Shown here: positions 9,939 to 21,057 of the stretch, piece by piece
Layout: each line of letters opens with the position of its first letter
Numbering within the stretch: position 1 is the stretch's first letter
NCBI GenBank assembly: GCA_020226215.1
Contig: CM035234.1
Span: forward strand, 17,946,713 to 18,010,712
Source: Sindora glabra
Taxonomy: Eukaryota > Streptophyta > Magnoliopsida > Fabales > Fabaceae
Direction of reading: 5' to 3'
DNA length: 64,000 bases
Made by a program: the position numbers and the translations under genes
Notes under the pieces: model-generated
Seen by the model: only the letters and a program-made list of their open reading frames with translations
Database searches by the model: none
Told to the model about the DNA's origin: nothing

Positions 9939-12194
9939 ATGATTAAAAATTATTATCAAACATAAAATATATTTTATGTAATGAATTATAAATAATTAAT
10001 TACATTTATAATCAACTATCTGATCATGGTATCAAACTTGGAGTACCACATCATACAAATTCCAGAATATTTTCATGAATGTGGGATATTCATCTTTCTA
10101 TTAAAAAAAGAAGCTTCAAAATTTTGCTAATTAAGTTCTATTTAATACTAAAACGTATATAATTTGATAAAAGAAAGAATGAATAATCATAATCTAAGCA
10201 ATCATACAATAATAGCTTTGCCAGCAACTTTACTTGCTGCGATAGCTTTCGATGAAAATTTTTTATTTTTTATTTTTAGTAAGAATTTTGACTTCTTTTT
10301 TTACTAAGAGAATGTGGATGTTTCATTAATTTGTCATCCATTCAGTTACAAACATTACATATTAAAAAAAAAAAAGACCTCTTCTTGTTTTGAAATACTT
10401 CCCATATTATCAATTTTAACATAACGGGAATCTCCTCATTTTTATTTTCTCAAAGTTAGGGTGGGATTGTGTCCAAAAAATTAAATTTTATAATAAGCTT
10501 ACTATTTTATTTAAAAATACATTTTTTAGAAAAAAAATGGATTGATTTCTTATTTGGATCGCACGAGAAAAAACAAACTAATTTATGTTCTTCTGTTTGA
10601 AAAATATTTATATACATGCAAGTTTCATTTTTAAACTTAAGCTACTCTAAGTGTTTTAGTATTGAAATGTTTGCATGATAAGAATCAACAATCCTTACTA
10701 ATAAAAACTAAAAGCACATTTCGTATTCAAAAAAATATTTAAAAAAAAATGTTAAAATTTGTTTATTTTTCATTTTCATATAAAATAAAAACATTCAACT
10801 GATTTTCACTAAAATAGTAAGGGAAAGTCTATAATGTATTACTAACATGGTAATGTATCAATATATCCTCAAAAATTATTCAACATTAAATTAACAATTT
10901 CATAAAACATATCATATAATCACATATTAATAATTAGTTGTAATGGTATATCAGGGTATCAATAGTTCACCCTGGATTTTCAAATATTAATTCTCCATTT
11001 TTAACATAAAGACAAGAATAAAGATAAGAGAGAGATAGAGAGAAAGAGTGGGAGCTGTGGCGTCAGAGAATGGAAAGAGAGAGAAAGTGTGGAAAGTGAA
11101 AAAATATATATATAAAAAGAGTGATTTAATTCATAATAATGATATAAAAATTTTATTTTTCAAAAAATAAAAAGGAGTAAATCATTTGATTAATTATTAT
11201 TTAACATATTAAAAATATAAATTTTAAGTAAATATTATTTTTTATGTAATATGAGAAATTACTTACTTATTTACTTTAAATAAATTTTACTCTCTATATT
11301 TTTATAGATAAAAAGATAAAATTATTATCATTAAATTTAATTAAATAATTAAAATGTATTAATTTATATTATAATAATATTAAAGATATAATAATTATTT
11401 TATTTATATTTTTAAGTGATTTAAAATTAAATAAAATAAAATAAAAAAATATTTCATGAAAGATTTAATTTTTTATAGAAACCTACTTCTTATGTTAACC
11501 AAGCATCTCTAAAACGAGAGGAAGTGAGAGAGTAAAGATGCAAGTAGAGAAAAGGAAAAGAGGGGGGGAAAAAAAAGATGCGGGAGACGTTGCCAGAAAA
11601 TATGGGAAAGGAAAGGAGAAAAAATAAATGGAATTATGTAGGGAATTGGAAAAATAATTTTTTGAATTAAAAAATAAGTCCTTCCTCCTATGTACACCTT
11701 AAATTTTTTGTTAAACAAAATTTTTTTTTTTTGGTAACGTTAAACAAAATTCTTTCAACCAACTTTTCTTTTTAAATACGAATATAAGAAACTTGGTAAG
11801 ATGGTTTTTTTTCCTCCAAAAAAATCCTTTCAAAGAAACATCCCCTTAGATATATCTTTTTCATAAAGCATCAACCTCTTTTTCTTTTATAAAAAATAGA
11901 TGAAAAACTATTTTCATAACTTATCATAATCTTCGTTCATTTTAATGAAAATCATCCTTTATACAAATAGTTGTATTCATTATAAAATATTAAAATAATA
12001 CAAATATTCCAATTTTTAATATTTGATATTGAATACAAAAATTATAATAAAATAAAATAATATTTTATTTTAAACCAGGTCATTACATAAACAAGCAAAT
12101 AATAATTTTTTTAACAAAAAGTACTTTTATCAGAACAAAGCCAAAAACAAGTTAATGTACATTAATTTGCTTTTATGCGTGTTGTGCACGTGAC
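9939..12194. other. Gene-free AT-rich stretch with two purine-rich blocks
   Basis: No gene recognised. There are two strand-asymmetric purine-rich (GA) blocks at 11020-11100 and 11508-11630, with loosely similar order (GTGGGAGCTGTGGCGTCAGAGAATGG versus GCGGGAGACGTTGCCAGAAAATATGG). 10815-10975 contains the AT-rich dispersed motif CATATCATATAATCACATATTAAT, shared with 6260-6320 and 31680-31750. The minus-strand open frame over 11509-11718 is the complement of the GA block and is not a gene. Confidence 0.5.
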
Positions 12195-12324
12195 TCATAG
12201 CTCTAGCTGCTTCTTTCTCATCAGCCACAGGTGGCATGGACCACTAGCAGGACCATCGTTCTTCCAGAGGCTCATTATCTTCTTATATAAATGTAAAATT
12301 AATTTTAAATAGATTATATAATCA

Positions 12325-12326
<2 letters not shown>

Positions 12327-12386
<60 letters not shown>
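12327..12386. repeat. (TA)n microsatellite
   Basis: About 30 TA dinucleotides, directly followed by AAGCATGTCGATG. The same junction recurs with a shorter TA run at 12577-12594. Confidence 0.97.
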
Positions 12387-12392
<6 letters not shown>

Positions 12393-12626
12393 GTCGATGG
12401 CCTTTAATTTAACATATGGCCAATTCTACGGTACTCCGGTGGTTTCAAATGCGCGGTGATGTGGTGTATTTTGAACCATTGGATGAGATTACCAAAATTC
12501 TTAGTAATCTCATCCAATGGCTTGCATTGTGCCACGTCACCCCGAGTTTGAAGCCCCCGGAATACCGTAGCAAGTACATATATATATATATATAAAGCAT
12601 GTCGATGATCTTTAATTTAACATATA
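12381..12626. repeat. Direct repeat flanking the foldback MITE
   Basis: TATATAAAGCATGTCGATGG followed by CCTTTAATTTAACATAT (12381-12417) recurs as TATATAAAGCATGTCGATGA followed by TCTTTAATTTAACATAT (about 12587-12626). Both copies are preceded by TA runs. The duplication brackets the 145-bp foldback element. Confidence 0.85.
12426..12570. mobile_element. Foldback MITE, 145 bp
   Basis: Nearly the whole element is an inverted repeat. The left arm starts CTACGGTACTCCGGTGG, and the right arm, reversed, starts CTACGGTATTCCGGGGG. Both arms continue through a GTGATGTGG/GTGACGTGG stretch to the shared centre CCATTGGATGAGATTAC, leaving only a few unpaired bases. Arms are about 72 bp with roughly 80% identity. 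The element is much more GC-rich than its surroundings. It sits between two copies of a 37-40 bp sequence (12381-12417 and 12587-12626). No transposase is present, the superfamily is not assigned, and no clean target duplication is visible at the arm tips. Confidence 0.85.
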
Positions 12627-14162
12627 TATTATTTCTTAAAATTCTGTATTTCTTCACATTATGAGTTTGATTTAAGAATTTCACAGGTGTAAATTTAATT
12701 ATTTACTCAATTTTATTATTATAATTATTTTAATAAGTTTGAAATTATAGTACTTCCTTTTTATTCACCGCATTTCATTATTTTCTTTGAAAACTTATAG
12801 TGATTGAATAATATAAATAATAATTTTTTTTTCAACCACAAAAGCGTTTTGCAATGAAATATCAACATCGTTTTCAAGGGCAATAAAAATGTGATACCTT
12901 GAATATCAATAATCCACTTGGAGTTGCAACTTGTGGTTGTTCGATCACATAAATGTTGACATCTTGGATGTCAAATATCCAGCTGGGTCTAATTTGTTGA
13001 CTTAACTCACCCTTTGTTTCCTCTTTTAGGTATATCAGTAGATAACCACCTTTCATCTTTATCTTTCTATTTCTTTCTTTCCTTTTTTTTAATATCTTCT
13101 TTTCTATTTCTACTAAAAAACAAATTTATTGACGGATCAAAATTTTGACATTTCAAAAAGTAACGAAAATGCTAGAAGTGAAATGACTTACATGTAAAAA
13201 ATTCAAAATTCTTTATGTGATTATATAATATTAATATTAATATATTTAATTCAAAATTGTGAAGGTTATAAGTGGAATGACAATGAAAAAAGTATGCATA
13301 GGAGGATTAAGATTTTTGTACCTGCTCTCAACCATTCTATCATTTCCCACTCTGATATATTTGTACAGGAGAGTTTTGAATATCTGGATTCGTTCCTATT
13401 TCTCCATTTCTTTTGAATGATATAAATTTATTTATATCTTATTATAATTTTTAATAAAAATTAAAGATATATAATTATTTTTATTCTATTCATCCAATTA
13501 TAATTTATCTATATATTATTATATTTACCATATAATCTTATTGTTTTTTAAAAAATAATAATTACTTAAATTCTAATGATACTTATACAATAAAGAATAG
13601 TATGAATTCTTTTATTAAAATCTATCTTAGAAAACATTTTATATTTAAATTAATTAATTATATAAATAATTTTAATGTTTTACTATATAATTAAATTTAT
13701 ATATAAATATATATTATTTAATTATACATTATGTAATTATGTAATTAGATAAAGGGAGGTTTGGTTACCCGTACTCGCATTTGTTAAAATTCCCATGCCC
13801 ATAATTATATACATTTTTAAGGCTTCAAACTCATATTTGAATGGATAAAAATTGAAAATATTCATTAGGTATGAGTCAAATTATCATTCTTAATTATGAC
13901 CTCTTCTAATTCCCACTAATCTCTATTTAGATGTTTTATCTTTATCATTTAATTTGACAACAAAGAATCAAATATAGTTGGTTCAAGTGATTGAAAGTTC
14001 GATTCTCTTAAATAAAGTATTAAATTTGAACTTTGTGAATAGAGAAAATTATGGCTAAGTGAGCTTTGCTATCAAAAGAGATCTTCCAACCCAACCTAAC
14101 TCAACTCTAAATTAATTAGGAATTTAATGTAGCTTGCTAGATATCAGAAATCTCATAAAAAA
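12627..14162. other. Gene-free AT-rich stretch; one unidentified 60-codon frame with an internal repeat
   Basis: The minus-strand frame 12874-13056 has a balanced amino-acid composition, unlike the surrounding AT-rich frames, but matches nothing I recognise. Its DNA contains a diverged ~66-bp tandem repeat: CTTGAATATCAATAATCCACTTGG at 12898-12921 resembles CTTGGATGTCAAATATCCAGCTGG at 12963-12986. The rest of the interval is AT-rich sequence with short homopolymers. 13978-14020 contains a tRNA-like B-box string (AGTTCGATTCT) without a convincing SINE around it. Confidence 0.4.
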
Positions 14163-15044
14163 ATAAATTTGACAAGAAGAAACATAAAATTTATGTTATT
14201 TGATATTTTAAAACGAGAGAAGTTCATATATCTAAGAAGAGATGTCTTTATAGTTTCATTGAATGTTTAAGGTTATTAAATTTTATTCTTTCATTTTTGT
14301 CTTGTTCAAATAGTTTGCTCTAAAACATTTTTTCTTACAATTAATGATATTCCAACGTTTGATTTCATTCGTAGTTAATTTCTTATCAAAATTAATATTG
14401 ATATTTTTGAGTCCAAGTATCCAATATAAAAAATAATTATTGATTTATACTTATAATATGATATGATTAGAGGAGATCATGAGTTAAGCCTTGAACTAAC
14501 AGGACGAGCCTTTTACATAAAATTATATGTTATGTATTTAATAATAAATTTAAAAATTTTAATTTGTGTGATAACACATATTTTAAAAAATAATTATAAA
14601 ATTTAATTATTTAATAGAAAAAATGTTATTTATTTTAATATCTCTCTTTATTTTTGTATCAATTTGTATGCGGAATCTTAAATAACTTTACATTTATTCA
14701 AAGTAAAAAGTTCATATTCTAACTGATATAAAAAACAAATATGGATGCCATACTATGTAAATTGCGGGGACAATATAAATAATTAATGTTCATATATGTG
14801 TAAAAAATTTTCCTTTCCTTTTGCGGGGCAAACTTACTATGTAGGTCTGCCTTTATATGTATTGGTTGAAATTTGAATTCGGCCCTAACTATTTTCACAA
14901 AATTTGGCTCTGTCCTGTTGAAATTTTATTTTTATTGGATCACAGCTTAATCCACAGTCCAAATAATTTTATATTTTAAATTCATAATTAAATTTTCAAA
15001 CTAATTGAAATGACTTTTTTCATAAATATATATTTTATGAAAAT
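14163..15044. repeat. Tandem direct duplication, copy A (~0.88 kb)
   Basis: It runs from ATAAATTTGACAAGAAG to the ATTTTATGAAAATT end and aligns in order with 15056-15852. Good anchors are CTAAGAAGAGATGTCT, CTTGAACTAACAGGA, CAAACTTACTATGTA and CAAAATTTGGCTCTGT. Non-coding. Identity of the unit is not established. Confidence 0.9.
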
Positions 15045-15055
15045 TTATGTTATGT

Positions 15056-15852
15056 GATAAATTTGAGAACAAGGAAGATAAAATTTATCTTATGTGATAT
15101 TTTAAAATGAGAGAATTGCACGTAACTAAGAAGAGATGTCTCCATAGTTTCATTATATGTATAAGGTTATTAAATTTTATTCTTTCATTTTTGTGTTGTT
15201 CAAACAGTTGGCTTTAATAGATTCTTACAACTAAGTATCCAATATGAAAAATGATTGTCGCTTTATACTTAGAAGCACATAATTAAAGATCATGAGTCGA
15301 GCCGAGCCTCGAACTAACAGGATGGCCTTTTGCATTAAATTATAAGTTATGTATTTACTAATGAATTCAGAAATTTTAATTTATGTGAATAGTAAATTCT
15401 TAAAAAAAATGAATATTTAAATAATTATAAAATTTAATCATTTAATAAAAATAAATATTATTTATTTTAACATCTCTCATTATTTTTGTATCAATTTGTA
15501 AATAGAGTCTTAAATAATTTTACGTTTATTTAAAGTAAAAAATTTTGTTCTAAATAATATAACAAATAAATATGGATGCAATATTATGTAAATTGTCAGG
15601 ATAATATAAATAATTAATATATATATGTAAAAAAATTCTTTGTTTGTGAGGGCAAACTTACTATGTAAGTTTGCGTTCAAATTTGAGCTCGGCCTTAACA
15701 ATTTTAACAAAATTTGGTTCTGTGAACTCGAAATTTTATTTTTATTGGCCCACAACTCAGCCCATAGTCAAAATAATTTAAAATTTTAAATTCATAATTA
15801 AAATTTTCAAAATAAGTAAAATATTTTTTATAATAATATATTTTATAAAAAT
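15056..15852. repeat. Tandem direct duplication, copy B (~0.80 kb)
   Basis: Second copy of 14163-15044, beginning GATAAATTTGAGAACAAGG. It is shorter through several internal deletions: it lacks the ATTCCAACGTTTGATTTC stretch present near 14350 in copy A. The copies are nearly adjacent (about 11 bp between), indicating an old tandem duplication. Confidence 0.9.
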
Positions 15853-17270
15853 AGTAAAATATTTAAATATGTACAATTATTAATTATATTAAATAAAACA
15901 ATTTTTAGTTCTAAAAATTAATGAATTATAATTATTATATGTATTATATTTAAATACCTTTACAATGTATATTTCTTTAATTCAAGCTGGATCGACTTTA
16001 ATAATAACCGAGCTTACTTTTTTAAATTCAAATCCTAATTTATTTTTTTTTTAAGTTGAGAGGATCAAGCCTAACCAGCCACTCAGCTCATGCTTAGAGA
16101 TAAACATAATGATAAGGCAAATAAGATTTCAATAGCAAAATTATTAAAAAACTATGATACACAAATTTAAATACACAAATTTAAAGACTTATTTTAAATT
16201 GTGAACAATTTATCATTTCAAAAAATAATCTTTTTATTGCTCTGTTAGGATATAACTATGTAAATCTGCCACATCAAACAATAATCTATCGAAAGCTCCA
16301 AACTAGTGGCGATAGAGAGCCAAATGTTAGAACCATGAAATTATTTTAACTCGAGGCATCTTCATAGACATTTTGAATCAATTCATTATATAAATTTCTG
16401 TATTTAGCAACGAAATGAGCAGCGAGTCATATGTCACAAAATGTCTTTCCATCTCCGATTCAAAAAATGAAATTGAAGTTAATTTTAGTAATGGAATTAG
16501 TGACAAATTTTTTATTTATATCGTTAGATTCTCTAAAATAATTGTTGACGGCATTTACAACAAAAGAATTTTTTTATTTATCAACCAAGTTAGACAAATT
16601 ATGCATAAGAATTTTGAAAAATATTTTGGTGAAAAATTATTATTTTTTAAAATAAGGACAAAATAATAAAATCTATCCTTAAATCCGTAGTTAATAAACT
16701 AACTGTAGTATTTCACTAAAAACAAATTAATAATGGATAAGTTTATCACTAATTTTATCGTTAAATTGCAAATATAACTAATTCATGACAAAGACTCTTT
16801 ATCCTAACACATAGTGGTCTTCTCCTTTCAAAATTATGCTATCATGCTCCAACCAACTCTATCGCCATCCTCTAACCTTTCTACTGCTATTTGCCGCCTC
16901 TGAGTGCTTCCTCATTATGTCCTCTCTTTTTTTTTATTTTTTTGAGTAAAGATTAGATATAATACTTAAGGTTTGTTTAGTTTTTTTCTTTTGACAAATT
17001 TCTTAAAATTTCTTAAATAATTAATGTTTAGCTTATGCTTTTGATGTATTATTTAAGTATTAGAATATTTTACAACTTTCATTATGAGTTAAATCTGTCA
17101 GTTTGATGATTTAGAATTTGATGAAGGGAAATTTTAATTTATATTTAATTAGTTTTTTAGTTTTGATTTAATTTAAATATGATGATTTAGGTTTAACTGA
17201 GTTACATGAGGTTTATGTTGATTTTTTGTTTTCATTTTTTATTGATTTTGTGAATGTTATAATCAATTTA
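15853..17270. other. AT-rich stretch with CACTA-like subterminal sequence; probable upstream part of the CACTA element
   Basis: 16385-16816 contains repeated short motifs of the kind seen in plant CACTA subterminal regions (AGCAACGAAATGAGCAGCGAG near 16407, TTAGTGACAAATTTTT near 16497, GTTGACGGCATTTAC near 16543, CACTAAAAACAAATTAATAA at 16713, ACATAGTG at 16809-16816). It precedes the transposase remnant that starts near 17375. The 83-codon open frame 16415-16666 runs through these motifs and is probably not a gene. The 5' terminus of the element could not be fixed: no CACTA end with a matching 3-bp target duplication was found. Confidence 0.4.
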
Positions 17271-17374
17271 TCTTTAGATGAGGAGGCATATATCTAATGT
17301 AGAATAGATATAGAAGTGCCCGAATATAGAAAGTAGATGTGCAATAAGGTAGGTACAATCGATTAAGATTAATA

Positions 17375-20300
17375 ACTAAATTCATTAATGGAGTTCAAGA
17401 GTTCATTGCATACACTTGTACAATAGAATTTTTTTTAAAATGTTAGAAGATTAGATATTCATATACTAAGTGTGAAGGTAGAAAGATTTTAGTGCCTAAT
17501 ACTATGGTTGAGCATTTATATAGGAAATGATTTGAACCTAATTATCAGTGGTAGGCATCTCATAGAGAAGAAGTACTTTAATTCAATATTGGATCTAGTA
17601 ATTTAGAATGGATAAAAGGGAGATAATGGATTTGAAGAACTAACAAATAAATATGAACAATGGTAATAAATGTTGCATATATGAATTATGGAGAAAGTAT
17701 AACTAAAATGCAGAAAAACCTCTTGGCCAATGCTTAAGGATTTTATGATATGTTAACAACAGCATAATAACCTTTGAATGAAGGTCCTAACTACCACATT
17801 ATGTTATCCTTTACAATTAGGTTACTTAAAATAAAATTAGACAGTAATGTCCCAAAATAATACTATAATGAAATATATTAGTTAACAAGAGAATACACAC
17901 TCCAAGACAACCAAATACTAATAGATTTTTACAAGATCAAGAAATTAGTTACAAAGTTAGGCTTTGGATATGAGAAGACAAATTGTTATGTCAATAGGTG
18001 TATACTTTATTACAAACAACATACAAATGAAAATCAATGTCTTTTTTAATCACTATTCTTATTATATATCTCGAATATCTAATTAAAAGCGATGCATGGA
18101 GATTTTCAATAAAAAGTTATAGTATATACCTATTACTCCTAAGCTTTAAAGGTTGTATACATTAAAGTTATCTACTAACTCAATTAGATGACATCATGAA
18201 AATCTTTATGAGTTGAAAGTCATATCATATCCCTTAGATGCAAAACCATGGAAACATTTTAACTGTAACTATCCTCAATTTACTAATAATGCTAAAAATG
18301 TGAACTAGGCTCATACACAAATGGCTTCACCCTTTATGGGCAATTTGGACGAACCTATTTATGCTAGCTAGTGATTATAACCTCTTATATCCTCCTTCAA
18401 TGAATGTGTATGAAACAAGAGTATATGCTCCTCATTTTGATTATTCTAGGTTCTAATATTCTAAATGCTAACATTGATGTATATTTGCAACCACTAATAG
18501 AAGAATTAAAATGTTATGGGAAAATGGTTTATGTATATATGATGTATCTTTGAAATAAAATTTTACCTTAAGGATTGTATTGTTATGGACCATTAATGAC
18601 ATTTCTGTATATGGTATATTATCCGATTGGCAGATATATGGAAGCTAGCATACCTCATTTAGATGGAATGTTCTAAGGCATTCCCATTAAAATATAATTG
18701 GACGACTTCACTCTTTAATTCTCATAGATGTAAGTTACTTCCAAATACCTATTCAGAAGGAAAAAAGATACTTTCAAGAAAAATAAAATAGATAAATCCT
18801 GTTCACCCTTAAGATTTAATGCTAAAAGATTTTAGGAAAAAGGTTATAAATATGCCTAAAATTATAGATGAAAAGTGTGTAATACAAACTGAAGGGTACA
18901 AAGTTTTCCATAATTGGATAAAATAAAACATCTTTTAAGAGGTGCTTTATTAGCAGATAAATTCCATTTGTCATAATTTATATGTCATGCACATCAAGAA
19001 GAATGTGTTTAAAATATATTCAACACAATGACAAATGTGAAGGGTAAAACAAAGGACAACATAAAATCTAGAATGGATTTAGGTGAGTTGTATATGTGCA
19101 AAAAACTTAAGCTAGTTAAATAAGGAAATTAGAGGACATTAAAGCTAAAAATGCAATGCATGTATCATATGAAGCAGAAGAAAGTAATGTATGAGTAGAT
19201 AAAAAAAACTTAAAATTTTCATACAATTATGCTTTAAATTTGACTAAATAAATAAATCTATAGAAGGAAAGATGAATGGAATGAAGAGTCTTAACTCTTA
19301 CGTATTCATGAAATGATTACTCATAATAGCCTTTATTAGTGCTACTAGAACCTATTTGGAATGTGTTAATTAAGTTGAGTTTGTTTTTAAAAATATTACA
19401 CTCAAATGTCTTGCACAAAGTGCAATTATAGGAAATGAAACAAAATATTCATGTCACAGTTTGCAAATTGGAATAAATATTTCTTCTAGTTTTTTTTTAA
19501 TTTAATGGAACACCTTTTAATGCACTTGACATATGAAGCATTAGTAGAAAAACCCCCTCTAATACCAGTAGATATACCTATTTGAAAATTAAATTAATTA
19601 AGTAAATAATTTAGTTAATTCACTAAACATCAATAATTAATTTATCTAGTTAATTGTTAGCTTTCTTCACACATTAAAGAAGAAGATTAAAAAAAAAGGC
19701 CTATGTGAAAAGGTCTATTTGTGAAGAATATATTATTGAGGATACTTTTACTCTCTATTTGAATTATTTTAAACCCTATTTGTAATCTAAAATGATTAAA
19801 GTTCTCAGAAATGATAATGGTGGCAATGTAAAGAATGTTAATGATATTTGCTCTATCTTTAATTATCCTATCCATTTGATGGGCAAATGCAAGTGCTAAT
19901 ATTTAATAGACTAAGAGTATTCTATGGCTACAACATATGCATTGCTAAACTATGATGAGGTACAACTATATATAAATTAATTACATTACTTAATGAGTTC
20001 AATACTAATGTATTGATATTCATTAAATTTCTGATATGTTCTAATGTGGTAGTGTAAGTTACAACCTATTTGAATAGATGTTATGACACTTGTTGCCAAT
20101 TATAATTAATGAGAATGTGAATGCACATATTGAAAATGAATTCTCTTCATGGCTTCGCGTTTTGTAAATCAAGTTGTATCTTCTTTAAGTAAAGTTTTAT
20201 GCATAAGACATTAGTTCTATTAAGAATAATAACATAAATTTGTTTTATAAATAGGTTCTAAAGGGAAACAACTCAACGATAGCAAAAAAAAGAAAAGGCT

Positions 20301-21057
20301 TGATATAGCATGTGGCCCAAAGAAAAAGGTCTATATATAGCCCCTATGTTTTGTGAATAGATCCAAATCTCATATTGAATAATGGAGCCAACATAAGTTC
20401 ACCTCTAATTTCAATATGTTTATTAAAGAATCAAATGATGGAGATTCAAAAAAATGATTACTAATGAAAAACTTCAAGAGGTCATTGAGTTAAATTATAG
20501 TGAATTATAAGCAAAGAAACTAGTGTTATTCAAATGTAAATAGTTTGATCTCATTTTTACTAAAGGAATAAGATTGCATAACAATGTGATATCATTAAGG
20601 CTTAAATGTTTTAACACTATAATAAGTTTAGTCTCTTCATCTTAGCTTAACAAGTTATGCAATTGTATTACATTCCATATCTAGATCATGAAAAGGATTG
20701 TATTAATTGGTTGGCTGTCATTAAAACTAAAACATCGAACATTGTAAATGCTTTAATAACAAATGATAGCATAGTTGTCTTCTAAGATGATAAGCAATGT
20801 AATCAATTGTCAATATGCATTGAGAACAAAGAAATCCATTCATTCAAGGATGATTCAGGATCCCTTAACTCAGGGTCTCTTAAAGAAGCTAGTCACATTG
20901 GGCAAATTCTGAGTGACCACTTCAATGTCCTTCGTGATAAAAAAGGAGTTTAGAATGATAAGGTAAATGAAGAAGGAGATGAAGAGGAAGATAATGGACA
21001 AGAGATAGATGAAAACGAAGAAGAAATTGAATATGATAAGATAGATTATTCATCTTA
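17375..21057 (+). pseudogene. Decayed CACTA (En/Spm) TNP2-like transposase
   Basis: What is seen: the + strand, read through many stops and frameshifts, gives TNP2-type blocks in the right order. Around 17379-17575 lies an N-terminal transposase-associated domain (FINGVQEFIAYT, KCEGRKILVPNTMVEHLYRK, EPNYQW, ASHREE). Then follow LGFGYEKTNCYVNRCILYY (about 17957-18015), GSYTNGFTLYGQFGRTY (about 18308-18358), NIDVYLQPLIEELK (about 18470-18511), a TINDISVYGILSDW block (about 18590-18630), LYVMHIKKNVF (about 18978-19010; families usually have DVMHIEKNV), GKMNGMKSLNSYVFMK (about 19267-19315) and KRSICEEYIIE (about 19707-19740). The end is an acidic tail near 20985-21057. Known: such proteins bind CACTA termini and catalyse cut-and-paste transposition. 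Inference: this copy is dead; about 3.7 kb including probable former introns. Individual reading frames change several times, so no intact protein can be given. Confidence 0.85.

Noticed and set aside
13970..14060. SINE suggested by the tRNA-like string AGTTCGATTCTC
   Set aside because: The A-box candidate is too close (about 12 bp) and no tail or target duplication is visible.
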